A DNA stretch of 64,000 bases from Sordaria brevicollis. Its lineage: Eukaryota; Ascomycota; Sordariomycetes; Sordariales; Sordariaceae. The stretch spans positions 2,480,001 to 2,544,000 of the forward strand of contig JAUTDP010000009.1 of the NCBI GenBank assembly GCA_033439795.1. Reading direction: 5' to 3'. Below the pieces are notes generated by a model, which saw only the letters and a list, made by a program, of their open reading frames with translations, had not been told where the DNA came from and made no database searches. A program made the translations under genes and the position numbers. This document shows positions 11,900-25,113 of the stretch, piece after piece. Position 1 is the first letter of the stretch. The number at the start of each line of letters is the position of its first letter.

Positions 11900-14800
11900 T
11901 TTCTTAAAGCGCGTAAAGAGGACCTCCGCCTTTCCGAAGCGCGTAAGGATAATAATCTATACGACCTCCCTTTTAACGAAAAATTTAAAAACGAATCCGA
12001 AAAAGAAGAAGATTTACCCAATTAAGTAACGAATATAATAATAGCGTTAAAAGGGAATTAGAACGCTATAATAAAAGTATTAATAATATTAATATACGTT
12101 TTATTATTCGAAGAATTATTTAAGTTAGTAAAAAAACCGGTTTTAAATATTTATAAAACCTAAATATAAATAATCGGCGGTAAATATATTTAAATAATAA
12201 AAAGACCGGAATAATTAAAATATATAATATAATAACCTTTTAAACCGTTTATAAATATAATAGTATTAAATTTAAAAGATATTAAATTCGTTAATATTAG
12301 AACTTTTATATTTAATATAAAAATGAGGGGCGTAAAAGTTAATATAATAATTTAAATTGCTTTCGAAGAATTTTAAAAAGTAAAAAAAGTACCGATTATA
12401 TTATTAACTTTATTAAAAAACGTATAGTAAGAAATTTTATAAAGGAAGGGTAAATTATATAAATAATTCTTTTAAAACGAAGAAATTTATAAATTTATCG
12501 ATCTCTATAAAATAAATACTATAGGGAAAATACTTAACCTAAATTATATTTTATAACCGGGAGAAGTAATTCGGGAATTCGTTAATAGAATTTATAATCT
12601 AAGTATTATTAAAAAATTAGAAGAAGAGTTAAAGAAAGAATTAAAAGAACGAAAACCTATACCTTTAATAAATATTAATTGTATTTATAGTATTACGGAC
12701 GAAGATATTACTAAATTTATAAAAAAATTTATAAGACTTAAATATACCCCCGAATAAATTAAAGAACGCTTCCTTAACGAATATAAAGATTTATTTTATA
12801 TTACGGACCCTAAGTAAGCGGACGTTATATTAGAATACTAATCTTATAATTATAAAATCGAATTAAAGTTGGGAGTAGGCCCGTTATTATATTCCCAAGT
12901 ATAATTAATATCCCCCTAAAAATTAAAAGTTATTAAATAATAATTAGACGATAATTTAATAAAAGGCTTTATTAGACCCTTAATATTAAATGTAATATCC
13001 TTAATTTTATTAATTAGAAAATTAAGCGGCGGTATTAAAATTTATATCGATTACTATAATATTAACGAAATTTCGCTAAAAAATAAATATTTATTATTAT
13101 TAATTAGGGAGATATTCGATATTATTTATAAAGTAAAATAATTTACGAAGGTCGATATTATTATAGCCTTTAATAAATTAAGAATAGTAAAAAGGTATAA
13201 ATAATTAATAATTTTTATTACCCGTTTCGGTTTATATAAATTATTAATATATCCCTTCGGGTTATTTAAAGTATTAATATTATTTTAGAATTTTATTAAC
13301 GATATTTTATACAATATCCTAAATATTTATATAATAGTATATTTCGATAATGTCTTAATCTTTTTAAAAATATATAAGGAATACGTTTTATACGTTAAAG
13401 AAATATTACAACGGTTAATTAACGCTAAATTCTAAATCGATATCGATAAATATAAATTCTATACCTAAAGGATTAAGTATTTAAGTTTAATTATTATATT
13501 AAGAGGTATTAAAATAGATTAAGAAAAGGTCGACGCTATTATTAAATAGGAAGTACTTATTAATAAAAAGTAATTATAGCGCTTTTTAAATTTTATAAAT
13601 TTTTACCGAAAATTTATTAATAGGTTTTTAAAAATAGGGAAGCCCCTATATAACTTAATTAATAAGAATATTGAATAAAATTAAACTAAGGAATATAATA
13701 CGGCGTTCGAAATATTAAAAAAGGTATTTATAATTATATTAATTTTTAAAATTTACGATTAGGAGAAATTAATAATAATTGAAATTAATATATTAAATTA
13801 AATAATAAGAGGTACCCTCTTTTAAATATATAACGGCGTTCTATATCCGGTAATATATTTTTCGGTAAAATATTCCCTAATTAAATATAATTATAATATT
13901 TATAATAAAGAGTTATTTACTATTATTAAGGCTTTAGAGGAATAGAAATTAAAATTAAAAGGATTTACGCAATTATTCGAAATTATTATAAATTATAAAA
14001 ATTTAAAAATATTTAATACGATGAAGAAGTTAATACTACAGTATATAAAATAGTTGGAATTTTTATTAAAGTTTAATTTTATAATTAAATACCGCTTTAA
14101 TTTAATAAATATAAAATTAAATATATTAAATAGGAAGTTAAAAAATATATTACGAGAGGCGACCGATAATAAATTTAAAGTAAGGGAGAAACCGTTAATT
14201 AATCCTTCGTATTTTAATAAAAAATCCTTCGCCTAAGAAGACGGCCTTATAAATACGGACGGAAAAGGCTTTATAATAAACGTTATAGCGGAAGACGGTT
14301 CCTTACTAATAATTTATAAATTCGAAGATATTATAAAGGAAAATAACGAGGAAGGTTTAAAAATCTATATAAATAACCTAATCGATTGGGTATACGTTAA
14401 TTCCCCCTTTATAATAAATATTCGAATAGCAATTCGTTTAAATATTCGTTAGTTAAAATACTTTAAAAAAAAGTTTAAAATCCCGTTCGTAAAATATAAA
14501 TTAATTAACAATATAATAATATTCTATAATAAGCTAATTATATTATTTAACGACGAGAAAGTCCAATTCGAATTTATTTACCGGATTTATACTTTAATAT
14601 AAAGAAGATACCCGGGTAAGGATAAAACCGTAGTATTAATATATTAATATTAGTAATTAAAAATAACGAACGTTATAAATTAATATTATAAAAATTATAT
14701 CCTATATTATAAAATTAAAATTATTAAAATATTAATTAATAACTTCCTAAAATTATTACTTATCCCCTACGTACTATAGAAGGATATTTCTATTAATTAC

Positions 14801-15900
14801 GTTATACCCCTATTTAAATTAAAACGGGTAAAAAAAGGCGTAAAATATTAATACGTTTTAATAATAATCGATAAATTAATAAAAATATAGTATTTTATTC
14901 TATACGAAGGTTTTATAATAAAGGAATTAATCGAAAAGTTTATCAATAAAATTTATACCCTATATAATTTATTAAATATAATTATTTCGGATAAAAGCGT
15001 CTAATTTGTATTAACCTTCTAATTATACCTTTTATAGAAATTAAGCGTAAAATTAAAATTAATTACTCTATATTATAAAGAAATTAATAATTAAACCGAA
15101 CGGATTAACGCGGAAATAGAATAATACTTTAGGATATTCGTTAATTAAGTATAGGATAATTAAATAAATTAATTGCCTTTAGCCGAATTCTAAGGTAATA
15201 ATTTCAAATTTATTATAATTAGCGTTATTCCCTTTTTTATTAATTACGGTTTTTACCTTCGGATAAATATCAAGCCGTTATTATTTATATTATTAAACGT
15301 TATAAATATATAGAAAAAATAAATTTTTAGCGCGAATTAATTGGTTTTAAAGTTTAAGGAAATATAGGATTTTATTAAAACTTCGTCCTTTTAGGCTTAA
15401 GAGAAATACGAAATAGTAATTAACGTTTATTATAATAATATTTTTAAATATAAGGCGGGGGACGAAGTAATATTCGATATATTTAATTACGCGATTAGCC
15501 GATTATATAATAAATTCGCCCTATATTTTAAAGGCCCTTTTCGCGTTATAAAAGCTAATTTATATATAGTCGAATTAACTTTGCTTAAAAATATAAAGGT
15601 TATATACGTCGTTAACGTTTTTAAAGTAAAACCCTATATTTTAAAATTATTAAATTAAATAAAGTTAATATCGGATATTAAAGCCAACGAAGGTATAGAG
15701 GTTATTAAAATAAATAATTTTAAAGAAGATTATCGTTAAAAATTCGACGAATTATTAAATTATAAAAAATAAGGAAGGGAATAAAAATATTTAGTAAAAT
15801 AAAACTATTATCCCCCCGATTAGTAATTTACGTCCAACTTTAATAAGTATTACGAATTAATTTAGTAATTTTATAAAAAATATTTAGAATTAGGCTTACT
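11900..15900 (+). pseudogene. pol relic of element 1 (reverse transcriptase, RNase H, integrase, chromodomain)
   Basis: All recognisable domains lie in a single frame. The reverse transcriptase spans about 12860-13530, with the catalytic YxDD box now YFDNV at 13340-13354 (the Asn codon AAT derives from GAT). RNase H and its connection run about 13690-14240, including LEFLLKFNFIIKYRFN at 14057-14104, which matches the conserved EFLxxFxFxIxYRPG motif. The integrase core covers about 14770-15300 (KDISINYVIPL, VIIDKL, IISDK). A C-terminal GPF-type region lies near 15530-15650, and a chromodomain at about 15700-15890 (KYLVK, YYPPD). The protease region near 12300 is too damaged to assign residues. 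The conserved frame over 3 kb, despite dense stop codons, shows substitution without indels, as RIP produces. Confidence 0.88.
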
Positions 15901-16318
15901 TTACCCGTCGTTGAAAAAGGGGTATAAAAAATAGTTAAAAACGGGTATTTTCCCGAATAGTATTAATAATAACGAAAATACAATAATACTATTACTAATA
16001 CCAATACCGGTTATACTAACCGCTAATAACCGATAAATATAACGTAGCGTTAAATTAAATAATATTTAAATAAAAAATAAAAGATAAATAAAAATAATAA
16101 AAAAAAAGGAGGTTCCCCCGTTTTAATTATACGCCCCGCCCGAATCCTTTATACTTCGAACTTTTCAGCGAAACGTCGTTAAAAAACGGGGGATAATACG
16201 ATATTTACTACAGCGTACGTCCCCTTACCCTCGCTTATTACCTTTAATACCCTTAGCCTTCTATTTATAATATTTTAATATTATAATTAGTAAAAATAAT
16301 AAAAATAATTATTAGAAC

Positions 16319-16406
16319 GGTACGGATAGGAATCGAATATAGGTCTCTATAATTTATATTATTAATAATAATTTATTCGTTAATAAATTACTATATTACG
16401 GGCGTC
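16319..16406 (-). other. tRNA-like sequence inside element 1
   Basis: The minus strand reads like a decayed tRNA: a D-arm-like TAGTAATTTATTAACG and a T-loop-like TTCGATTCC box followed by CCGTACC at the end, over 88 bases. Acceptor and T-stem pairing is poor, even allowing for RIP, so this may be chance or a tRNA-derived fragment carried in the 3' untranslated part of the retrotransposon. It lies between the chromodomain and the polypurine tract. Confidence 0.25.
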
Positions 16407-16682
16407 TTTATAATACCCTTTTCGGAGTTAATAATAAATAAGGAAAGAGTAAAGGTTTATAAAAGGAAAATAACGAACGTTTAAAGTAATATTTGGGTTA
16501 TTATAAATAAAAAGAGGTTCGAAGGGAAGGGTTAAGTTTAATAAAGGTTTAATAAAAGGTTAATTCCTAAAGAAGAGTCTTAGTACGCGGTAAACTCCCG
16601 TTTAGGGATTTACTTTGGTAATAATTAATTAAAAAATAAATAAGCACCCGGGAATAGAATTTTTAAACGGGGAGTTTTATTT

Positions 16683-16695
16683 TAAAGGGGGGTAA
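16683..16695 (+). other. Polypurine tract of element 1
   Basis: A purine run ending in six G (TAAAGGGGGG, then TAA) ends exactly at the 3' LTR start. In the live element this primes plus-strand DNA synthesis. Confidence 0.8.
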
Positions 16696-17001
16696 TATTA
16701 TAAATATTACCTATTCCTATATAAAAGTGGTCGTATTATATATACCAATTAATAATAATTATTTATATATAGTATTGGGATTAATAAATAAAACGCGACT
16801 GTAGTCGCGACGACCGTAATTGATTATACCTATAGTACCCCAATACTTTAGTCCCGGCGTCACCTAAACTTATATACGTAATTAGGGCTACGCACTGGCT
16901 ATATCGTAATCGTATAAGATAATCGCGGCGCACAGGATTATTTCCTATTCTTCGCACAATAATAAACATCGTACCTTACTACTTGCTCGTGCCCTGTGAT
17001 A
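16696..17001 (+). repeat. 3' LTR of element 1
   Basis: It is 306 bp, the same length as the 5' copy. Its left end is heavily altered (TATTATAAATATTACC against TGTCACAGGCATTGCC), while its right half stays closer to the ancestor and keeps CACTGGC and GCACAGG. It ends at the second AATAC duplication. Confidence 0.93.
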
Positions 17002-17876
17002 AATACATTAAAATTGAGAGCGAACTATATAAGCGTAATTTCGATATTATACGTAGAATTCTTATTATTTTTAATATTAATTGTATATACCCTATTCCAA
17101 TACTCTAATATAAGATTAATAAACTTATATTTATTATTAATAGTAATAGAGCGAATTAGGCTACCCTTTAAAATAGTATTATAGAAATTATCGTCGGTAA
17201 TATCTTTATAAAGAAGTTATATAAAATATAGTATTTCTAAATTATAATTCTATAATTTATTACTATAAAAAATAATAGGAAGGATAGGAATAATTTCCCG
17301 AAGGAAGTTATAGTCGCCGGTACGGATTACTTTATAGATTAATAATAAAATCGATATTATTTGTATTAATTTATAATAGCTTCGAAATTCGATACCGATA
17401 TTTTTTTTTACCTTTAAGGCTAAAGTAGGTCCGGATACCGAAGTAGGTCCCTCAACTTCGATATTAATATTAATATCTATATTATTAATACCCTTATCTG
17501 GATATTCTTTAATTTAACCGTATACGGAAAAAATTATATCCTAAATGCGATTAAATATATTATTTAAATTATTCTCCTCGTCCTCGCCCTCTTCCTTATT
17601 ATTTAATAAGGTTTTTATTATAGATTTAATACTATTAACAGTTAAATTATCGAAATTCCTATATTTAATAAGCTCAATTATTAGAAAAATAAGAATTCTA
17701 ATAATAAATCTATATATAATAAGAGGTATAGCTTAATAATATTTAATCTTTTCTTTTTTAATATTCTTTAACCGTTAGAAGAAATAAACGTTAAAAGAAA
17801 TTATAATTAACGAAAACGCTTTATTTTTTCCTATATTTTAAAAATAATAAAATAATATTTCGATAAAATTGATTTC

Positions 17877-18129
17877 TATCACGGCGCTAGCGGACAGGAT
17901 CCCTGTCTGGCGGACCGGTTGTCGCTCGGGCGGTCACTTGACAAAGGTTGACCGCACTAGCGCACGTGATTGCGTGCCGCCTTCGTAGGTCGCCCGCGCC
18001 TAGGTATAAAACCCTGGCGCGGGGCGCACCCTTTATTCGTTTCTTCTTTTCTTCTTCATTTTATAATTCTATAATAAATTTAAATTCAATATATTAAACT
18101 TATCTCTCGTAACTACATCGCTCGTAACA
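17877..18129 (+). repeat. 5' LTR of element 2, with a TATA-like promoter
   Basis: It is 253 bp and starts TATCACGG (ancestrally TGTCACGG) and ends CTCGTAACA. A GC-rich core at about 17880-18030 has largely escaped RIP. TATAAA at 18005-18010 lies upstream of a pyrimidine-rich CTTTATTCGTTTCTTC stretch, a plausible core promoter and start region for the element's transcript. Confidence 0.92.
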
Positions 18130-18235
18130 ATTATAAAATTATCCTTAATATATTAAGGAGGTATTTAAATATCCTAAATTTATTTACCGATTAAAATAAT
18201 TATAATATATACCCTTATAATTAATTACGATAGCG

Positions 18236-20600
18236 TATACCCCTAACGAAAAGGCTACCGCGGCTAAAACCGCTAAATTATTTACTATTAAAAGCGTTTA
18301 AATAAATAAAATTTAGAAAAAGAATATATCCGATAAATTTATAATCGAATAAATTAAATTTAATATTATAAATATATTTATTATTTTAAATATAATTATT
18401 TAATAAAATAATACTTTTAAACGTCGTTCATTTAACGATATTACAATCAATACCCTTAAAAAAAATAGGATACTTAATTATATAATATTAATAAATTTAA
18501 TTTAAAGGATTACAATATTCCGGAAAATATAGACGAAATTATTATATTTTTTAATTAGGAAATTATTAATAAATTCGCTAACGTTCGTTATACATTTAAT
18601 ACAGAAGATTTACTCGGCTTTTTATATACGAAGATTAACGTAATTGCGAAATATTAGGTTTAATATAATAAAGGTTATTTAACCTTTATTTTTAAAGCTT
18701 TAACGGTTATAGGTTAAAATTATTAGGAATAAAATAACGGTAATATCCTATTAATAGATTTTAATACTTTTAAATTTACTATCGAGGATCCCGAGGGCGT
18801 ACGTACTATTTTCAAGGAAATTAAATTGCGAACTATCTTAATTAAAATTATCTTTTCCTAATAATAAAAATATTAAATTATTACTATTAATTTAAATACT
18901 AATTTAAAATAAATATATAAATATACTACTAACTTATTAAAATATTAAAAGGGTATTAAAATAAATAACGAACATTTTTATAAGGATTTACGTAAAAAAT
19001 AAAATAAGAATATATTCTTAACGCGTTAATTATTAAAAGCCCGCGGAAGTAAAAATCCCGACTTCGAATTAGATAATTACAAAACTTTACGTTATAAAAA
19101 CGCCGCATTACGTAAAAAGAATTATAAATTCTAAGCCTAATTTACTACGCTACGCTAAATTATTAATTATTCTAATAAAGGAATTTAAAATAATATTCCG
19201 TTTAATAATAATTAAAACGACGATTTATCCGACGATAAAAAGGCTTAAAATAATACCCCGTTTAACGACAGCCATATTAATAAATAAAATACCCTTTACG
19301 AATAGAAAAATAATTCTTTAATTAAAGGCTACCTATCCTACCCCTATTTCTTTATTAAATAGAACGAAACTTATTACGATTTAATTAAAAAGGAAAAAGA
19401 ATTCGCTAAAATTAAAAATAATTTAATAATTATAGAAATCCAAACCGAAGAGTTAAGAAGAATAATAATTACCCGGGATAATAATATCGTCGATTTATAT
19501 ATTATAATTATTACTTTAATAAAAAAAAATATCGATTTTTATAAAGAAAATATTAATTTTCGTAAAAAGAAGGTCGCCTTCCTAACCCCCGAGAACTTTA
19601 AACGCTACAATTATACTAACTATAATAAAGATAATAATAATAGAGGGCGTTATAAAGAAATATTTACTACCGATTTTTTTACTACTAATTAAGGACGTTT
19701 ATTAATTAAAAAGAAGGATCCGCCCTATTTTTATAACGAAAAAGATAAAGATATTATTACTTTTAACGTTTAATACCGCTATATTTTTAATAAATTTAAA
19801 TTAAATACCGATTATTTTTCTAATAATAAAGCTAAGAAAATATATATTAAAAATCGTATTATTAATAAAGCTATTTAAAATCTTAAACCTTATTTCGCCG
19901 ATAATCTTTATAATATTAAAATTTTTAATAAATTATTCGCCTATTTACGCGCCGAATATTATAATTACAATCGAAAGGAAAAAGTTATTTACGAATTTAA
20001 TAATTTAAAATTCGAAATAAACGGGGATTTCTAAAAATTTTGTAATAAATTCGTATATTTAATAGGAGAATGCGGTCGTCCTCCTAATTTATAAAAATAA
20101 AAATTCAATTAAAAATTCCCGGGTATTATTTAAAACGCCTTCCTTTAAAAATATAAATAAGAGAATATTACCTTCAATTAATACGCTTTAATAATTAAAA
20201 AAGCGGTCGAAATTAATTAATATATTTTCCGTAATAATAAGGTTAAAAAAGATAATAAGGATAAAAATAAAAATACCTCCTCTTTTATAAATTCGTTTAA
20301 TAAGGTTAGGGGTTTTAACGATTTTAATAAAAATTTTAATAATATTATTAATAATAATATTAATACCGGTAATAATAATCGGAGTAATTCCCGTTACGCC
20401 CCTAATATAATTCGTAAAGAAGCCTATAAATTATTCGAGGAAAATAAATATTTTATATATAAAGAAATTAAATATCGTTTCTATAACTATTTTAATTACC
20501 GTAATAGAAACCCTAACCGGATTAATAAATTCGTTAATTATTATAGCTATAAAAATAAAGAGGATAATAAACCGGCCGACGATAAAGTAGAAAATTAATT
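18236..20600 (+). pseudogene. gag relic of element 2
   Basis: The product is Lys/Asn/Asp-rich. A CCHC knuckle lies at 20449-20490 (read YFIYKEIKYRFYNY, where Tyr codons replace Cys and His codons by single transitions). The start is not certain; an NEKATAAKTAKLF stretch near 18245-18285 is the first protein-like segment. Dense TAA/TAG codons interrupt the frame. Confidence 0.65.
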
Positions 20601-20639
20601 ACCTTAGGAATATTAAATTCCCTCCTAAGGATTAAATTA

Positions 20640-23600
20640 ATAAGTATTTATTTTAAAAAGAATTTAAAAGAAATATTACCGGAGAGTATAAAAGTAAATA
20701 AAGGTTTTTTAAAAAATTATTTAGGTAGACCCGTATTAATTACGTCTTATATTATAATAAGTAATAATAGAAAAACTTTATTTACGAATAACGTATTTAT
20801 TAATTCGGGAATAAACAGTAATATCTTTATAAATAAAAATTTTATTAATAATATAATTAAATAAAGAATAGAAAGATTATATAATTTTTATCCTTACGCT
20901 ATAGGAGGGTATATTAGGCAATATAGCGAAACGATTAATTAATATTTAAAGGGAATTATTAAAGTATAAAGTTAACGGTTCGATAAAGAAGTAATAATTA
21001 TTATTAATTCGGGGTATAACGTTATTTTAAGTAAATATTAACTAAAAAAATATAAGGTTTTAATCGATATTATTAACGTTAACTTTATTTTTAATAAAGT
21101 AATTATAATATTATTAATTTTTAATAAATATATTTAAAAATTCGAAATATTCGTTAAAAATATAATACTATTACCTTTAATAAAATTTAATCGATTAATC
21201 GAATTATTCGAAGAATTAAAGGAACGACCAATTTAATATAGAGAAAATGAAAATTTAATAAAAATAAAACGATAATTATTAAATTAATACGCCTTAAAAT
21301 AAAAGGAGGAAGACGCAATACTTATATAACGAAAATATATCGAAATATTAAAAGTTGAACGAAAAAACGACCCCCTCCGAAACGAAGACGCGTAAGGCTA
21401 ATACCGATTAAAAAAAAATAGCGTAAAATAATATAAATATTATAACGATTTCGCGGTAATCGGTACCAACGCTTTTTTTATATTCGTTAAACGGGAATAT
21501 ATAGGGGTAATTAATCTTTACAAATTCAACCGATTTATTAACGATTATAAAAAATAAGCCTTTATTAAAAATAAAGTAGAATTATATAAATAAATTAAAA
21601 AAGAAGTCTTTAAATACGTTTACGAATATTTAAATATATTTAATAAGAAGGAGTCCGATATTTTACCGGATTATTATATTAATAATTATAAAATCGATTT
21701 AACGAACGGAATAAAGCCCGAAGACCTTAAGTATAGCTTATTATATAAAATATCGGTTAATAAATTAAAGGTTTATCGGAAATACGTAAATAAGGCGCTA
21801 ATTAAGGGCTTTATCGAGAGTAATTTTATACTTTAAATTACGTTTATCCTATTCGCACCTAAGGCTAATAATAAATTAAGGTTTTACGTAAATTATTAAA
21901 AATTCAACGCTATTATAAAAAAAGATAAATACCCTTTTCCTTTAATTAATAAAATTATTATTAAAATTAATTAAACGAAGATTTTCTCGAAGATTAATAT
22001 TAAATAAGCCTTCTATCGAATTTATATATACCCCGACGACGAAGAATTTATAATATTCCGAATAAAATACAATATATATAAATATAAGGTCCTACCTTTT
22101 AAATTAATTAACGGGCCGTTAACGTTTTAATAGTATATTAATAAAATATCAATAAAATATTTCGATAATTTTTATAATACGTATATTAATAATATCCTCA
22201 TTTTCTCGAATAATTTAAAGGAATATAAAATTTATATTAAAAAAATATTAATTAGGTTAGAGGTAGCGGGATTATAAGCGGATTTGGATAAATACGAATT
22301 TTACGTCGAAAAAACTAAATTTTTAAATTTTATTATTAGAATTAATAGCGTATCTATCGACCTTTAAAAGATTACGGTTATAAAGGATTAATAGGTTTTA
22401 ATAAATATACGAAGAGTATAATCCTTCTTAGGGTTTTATAACTTTTATTAATACTTTATTAAAAATTATAACCGGATTGCTAAATTATTAACGGTAATAA
22501 CGAAAAAAGGAGAAATCTTTAATTAAAATAAAAAATATTAAATTATTTTCGAAGAATTTAAAGGACGATTATTATTAATACCTATTTTAGCGTATTTTAA
22601 ATATAAATAGCCGATATAAATAGAAACGAATATTTTAAATAAAATAGTAGCGGGAATTTTATTTTAATTAATTAATAACGAATAGCGTTTAATCGCCTTC
22701 TATTCCGAAATTATATATAAAATAGAATATAATTACTTAATTTACGATAAAGAATTAATAATTATCGTTAAAGCCCTATAATATTAACGGGTAGAATTTA
22801 TTAATTTATATAAACCCTTCCTAATTCTTACAAATAACGAAGCGTTTAAATAATTTAATATTAAAAGATTTCTAAATTTATAATAGGTAGGCTAAATAGA
22901 ATTCTTATCCTAATATTATTTCGTTATATTATATTAATTAAAAAGGGAAAATAAAATTATTAATACTTTATTAAAGAAGGTAAAAGATTTAAAGAGCTAA
23001 AAAATTAAATAGGAGGTTCAACGTACTTTCCAATTCTTTAAGAATTTAAAAGACGGCCGTATAATATAATTTAACGATATAATTAATAATATTATTATTA
23101 TTTACGCGTTTATTTCGTTTTTAAAAACCTTTATAAAAATTAACCTAAAAGTCGCAGAAAGTAATTACAAAGAACGCTTAAAGGGATACTTTTTAATAAA
23201 TTATTTTATATTCGAAAATAAAATTTACTTAGATTTAGAAATTTACTAAAATATAATTAGAAAGGGGGAAAATAGGTATTAATTTATTATTAATAAAATC
23301 CTTACCCATTTCGATAAATTTATTATACCGTTTAATACCCTAAGAGTTTAAATTATTTATAAATTATACGTAAAAATTATTATTACTTATTCGGGTTAGA
23401 ATAAAATAAGACGTTTAATTTCTATATAATATTAATAATTAGGAATAATTAATAACGTCGACCGTTTCGTCGCTAATTGCGTAATATATTATATTTCGAA
23501 GGTTCTCCGTAATAAAATACCCGGTAAATTAAAGCTTATTCCAACGGCCTAACGTACTTAATAAAGCCTAATCGTAAATTTCAAATCGATATTTAAAAAT

Positions 23601-24700
23601 AAATAGGGATTCGATAACGTATTTATAATAATAAATTAATTAAATAAAGTATTATAAATTATCCTTTACTTTATTATAGTAACCGCTAGGGACGTAGCCT
23701 ATATATATTACGAAGGCCTATATTATATTTACAACCTATTAAATAAAATTATTTTGGATAGGGGTCTTTAATTTATTTTAAATTTTATAAACGAATTAAT
23801 AAAAATTCTTAATATTTAGTAGAAATTAATTTCTTCGGATTATAATTAGACCGTAAAATAAATAAAAATTATAAACGAATATTTCGATTAATATTTTCGT
23901 CCTTTTATTAACTACTTTTAAAATAATTAATTAAAAGCGATTTTAATAATAAACGCCGTTTAAATAAAGATATTATATAATAATTTAAAAGGAATATAAT
24001 TATATAAAGTATTGAAAGGGTTCTTTATATTCGGTACCCTAAATTAAAAAGTACGTATAAATTTTAACGGCGCTTAATTAATAATTAAAGAGAAATTTAA
24101 CTGTAAGGATACGTAGGGAATAGTAAAACGGATTCGAAATTTCGTAGAGAAGGCTAAGGAGTATATTATTAAGGTTTAAGAATGAATAGCCAAATAAACG
24201 GATAAATATTAATACGTCCCGGATTTCGGTCTTAAAAATAAAATATTTATTATTAAACGGAGCGAATTTACCGACTAATTAAATTATAAATTCGACTTTC
24301 CTTTAATTAATTAATATTTTAAAATTAAAAAAAGTATAATTATTTATTTAAATTAGAAATTTTAAAAGGGTAGAGGGGAATAGACGTTTTTTATATAAAT
24401 CGGTTAAGGAAATACCCTAATAATTTATTACCCGGCTAGAAATTAAAAGAATTAATAGGAGAATATATTAATAATAATATTAAATAGGAAATAAAAGAGA
24501 TTTTAATTTCTCGGGTATATTTTAGTAAATTCTAATATTAAATAAATTAAAAAGGATACAACCCGGACCCGAAATTTTATAACGCTAAGAATTTTAAAAA
24601 TTTATTTAAATTATTATAAACTTATTACGAAGCGTACCCAAAATACCCGGGCCTACCGCTATATTTAAGGGAATAATTATAAAAAGCGGAAGTAAAAGAA
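20640..24700 (+). pseudogene. pol relic of element 2 (protease, RT, RNase H, integrase, chromodomain)
   Basis: A retroviral-type protease active site reads NSG for DSG at 20802-20810 within VFINSGINSNIFI. The reverse transcriptase covers about 21690-22400. Its catalytic box reads YINNILIF for YIDDILIF at 22182-22205, and AFYRIYI and LPFKLINGPLTF lie upstream in the same frame. RNase H lies near 22590-22960. The integrase core at about 23560-23960 shows TARDVAYIYYEGLY, a DRG and an NEYFD stretch. A C-terminal chromodomain spans about 24490-24680 (SRVYF, KGYNPDPKFY, YPKYPGPPLYLR). Protease and RT frames agree, and stop codons are everywhere. Confidence 0.87.
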
Positions 24701-24849
24701 TTCGATAAGGATTACCCAAATAATAATATTTTTTTAAAGAAAAGTATAAAGAAGTTAAGGAAAATAGTAAGCGCTAAAAAATAAAGGACCTACTTTATAT
24801 ATAATAATAATTCTAATATTTCGAAAATTCGGGACGAATCTTTTTCGAA

Positions 24850-24860
24850 GGGGGGGGTAA
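24850..24860 (+). other. Polypurine tract of element 2
   Basis: Eight consecutive G followed by TAA directly precede the 3' LTR, in the same arrangement as element 1. Confidence 0.8.
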
Positions 24861-25113
24861 TATTATAATATTAACGGATAGGATCCCTATTTAGCGGACC
24901 AGTTATCGCTCGGGCGGTTACTTAATAAAGGTTAACCGTATTAACGCACGTAATTGCGTACTACCTTCGTAGGTCGCCCGCGCCTAAGCATAAAACCCTA
25001 GCGCGGGGCGTACCCTTTACTCGTTTCTTCTTTTCTTCTTCATCTTATAATTCTATAATAGACCTAAATTCAACGTATTAAACTTATCTCTCGTAACCAC
25101 GTCGCTCGTAACA
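24861..25113 (+). repeat. 3' LTR of element 2
   Basis: It is 253 bp and equal in length to the 5' LTR. Differences from that copy are C/T and G/A changes distributed in patches: its left half is more mutated and its right half (AGACCTAAATTCAACG) less mutated than the 5' copy. It ends CGTAACA, followed by the ATTTC duplication. Confidence 0.92.

Larger units (their letters stand above)
8457..17001 (+). mobile_element. Ty3/gypsy chromovirus-type LTR retrotransposon, element 1 (RIP-inactivated)
   Basis: This is a complete 8,545 bp element with 306 bp LTRs at 8457-8762 and 16696-17001. It is flanked by the 5 bp direct repeat AATAC at 8452-8456 and 17002-17006. LTR ends read TGTCAC on the left and a RIP-altered TGTGATA on the right, consistent with TG...CA termini. 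A polypurine tract (TAAAGGGGGG) lies just before the 3' LTR. The internal order is gag with a CCHC knuckle, then reverse transcriptase, RNase H, integrase and chromodomain, which is the gypsy order. The gag frame and the pol frame differ, with pol at -1 relative to gag, which would fit a translational frameshift in the live element. Stop codons occur throughout. Confidence 0.93.
17877..25113 (+). mobile_element. Ty3/gypsy chromovirus-type LTR retrotransposon, element 2 (RIP-inactivated)
   Basis: This is a complete 7,237 bp element with 253 bp LTRs at 17877-18129 and 24861-25113, flanked by the direct repeat ATTTC at 17872-17876 and 25114-25118. A run of eight G (24850-24857) forms the polypurine tract. 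The internal order is gag with a zinc knuckle, protease, reverse transcriptase, RNase H, integrase and chromodomain. It belongs to a different family from element 1: the LTRs share no sequence, and the gag is unlike. Pol lies at -1 relative to gag here too. It landed in the same older minus-strand gene, 870 bp beyond element 1. Confidence 0.93.

Noticed and set aside
14054..14236. 60-residue open frame in the AT-rich block
   Set aside because: It is simply a stop-free piece of the element 1 RNase H connection region, not an independent gene.
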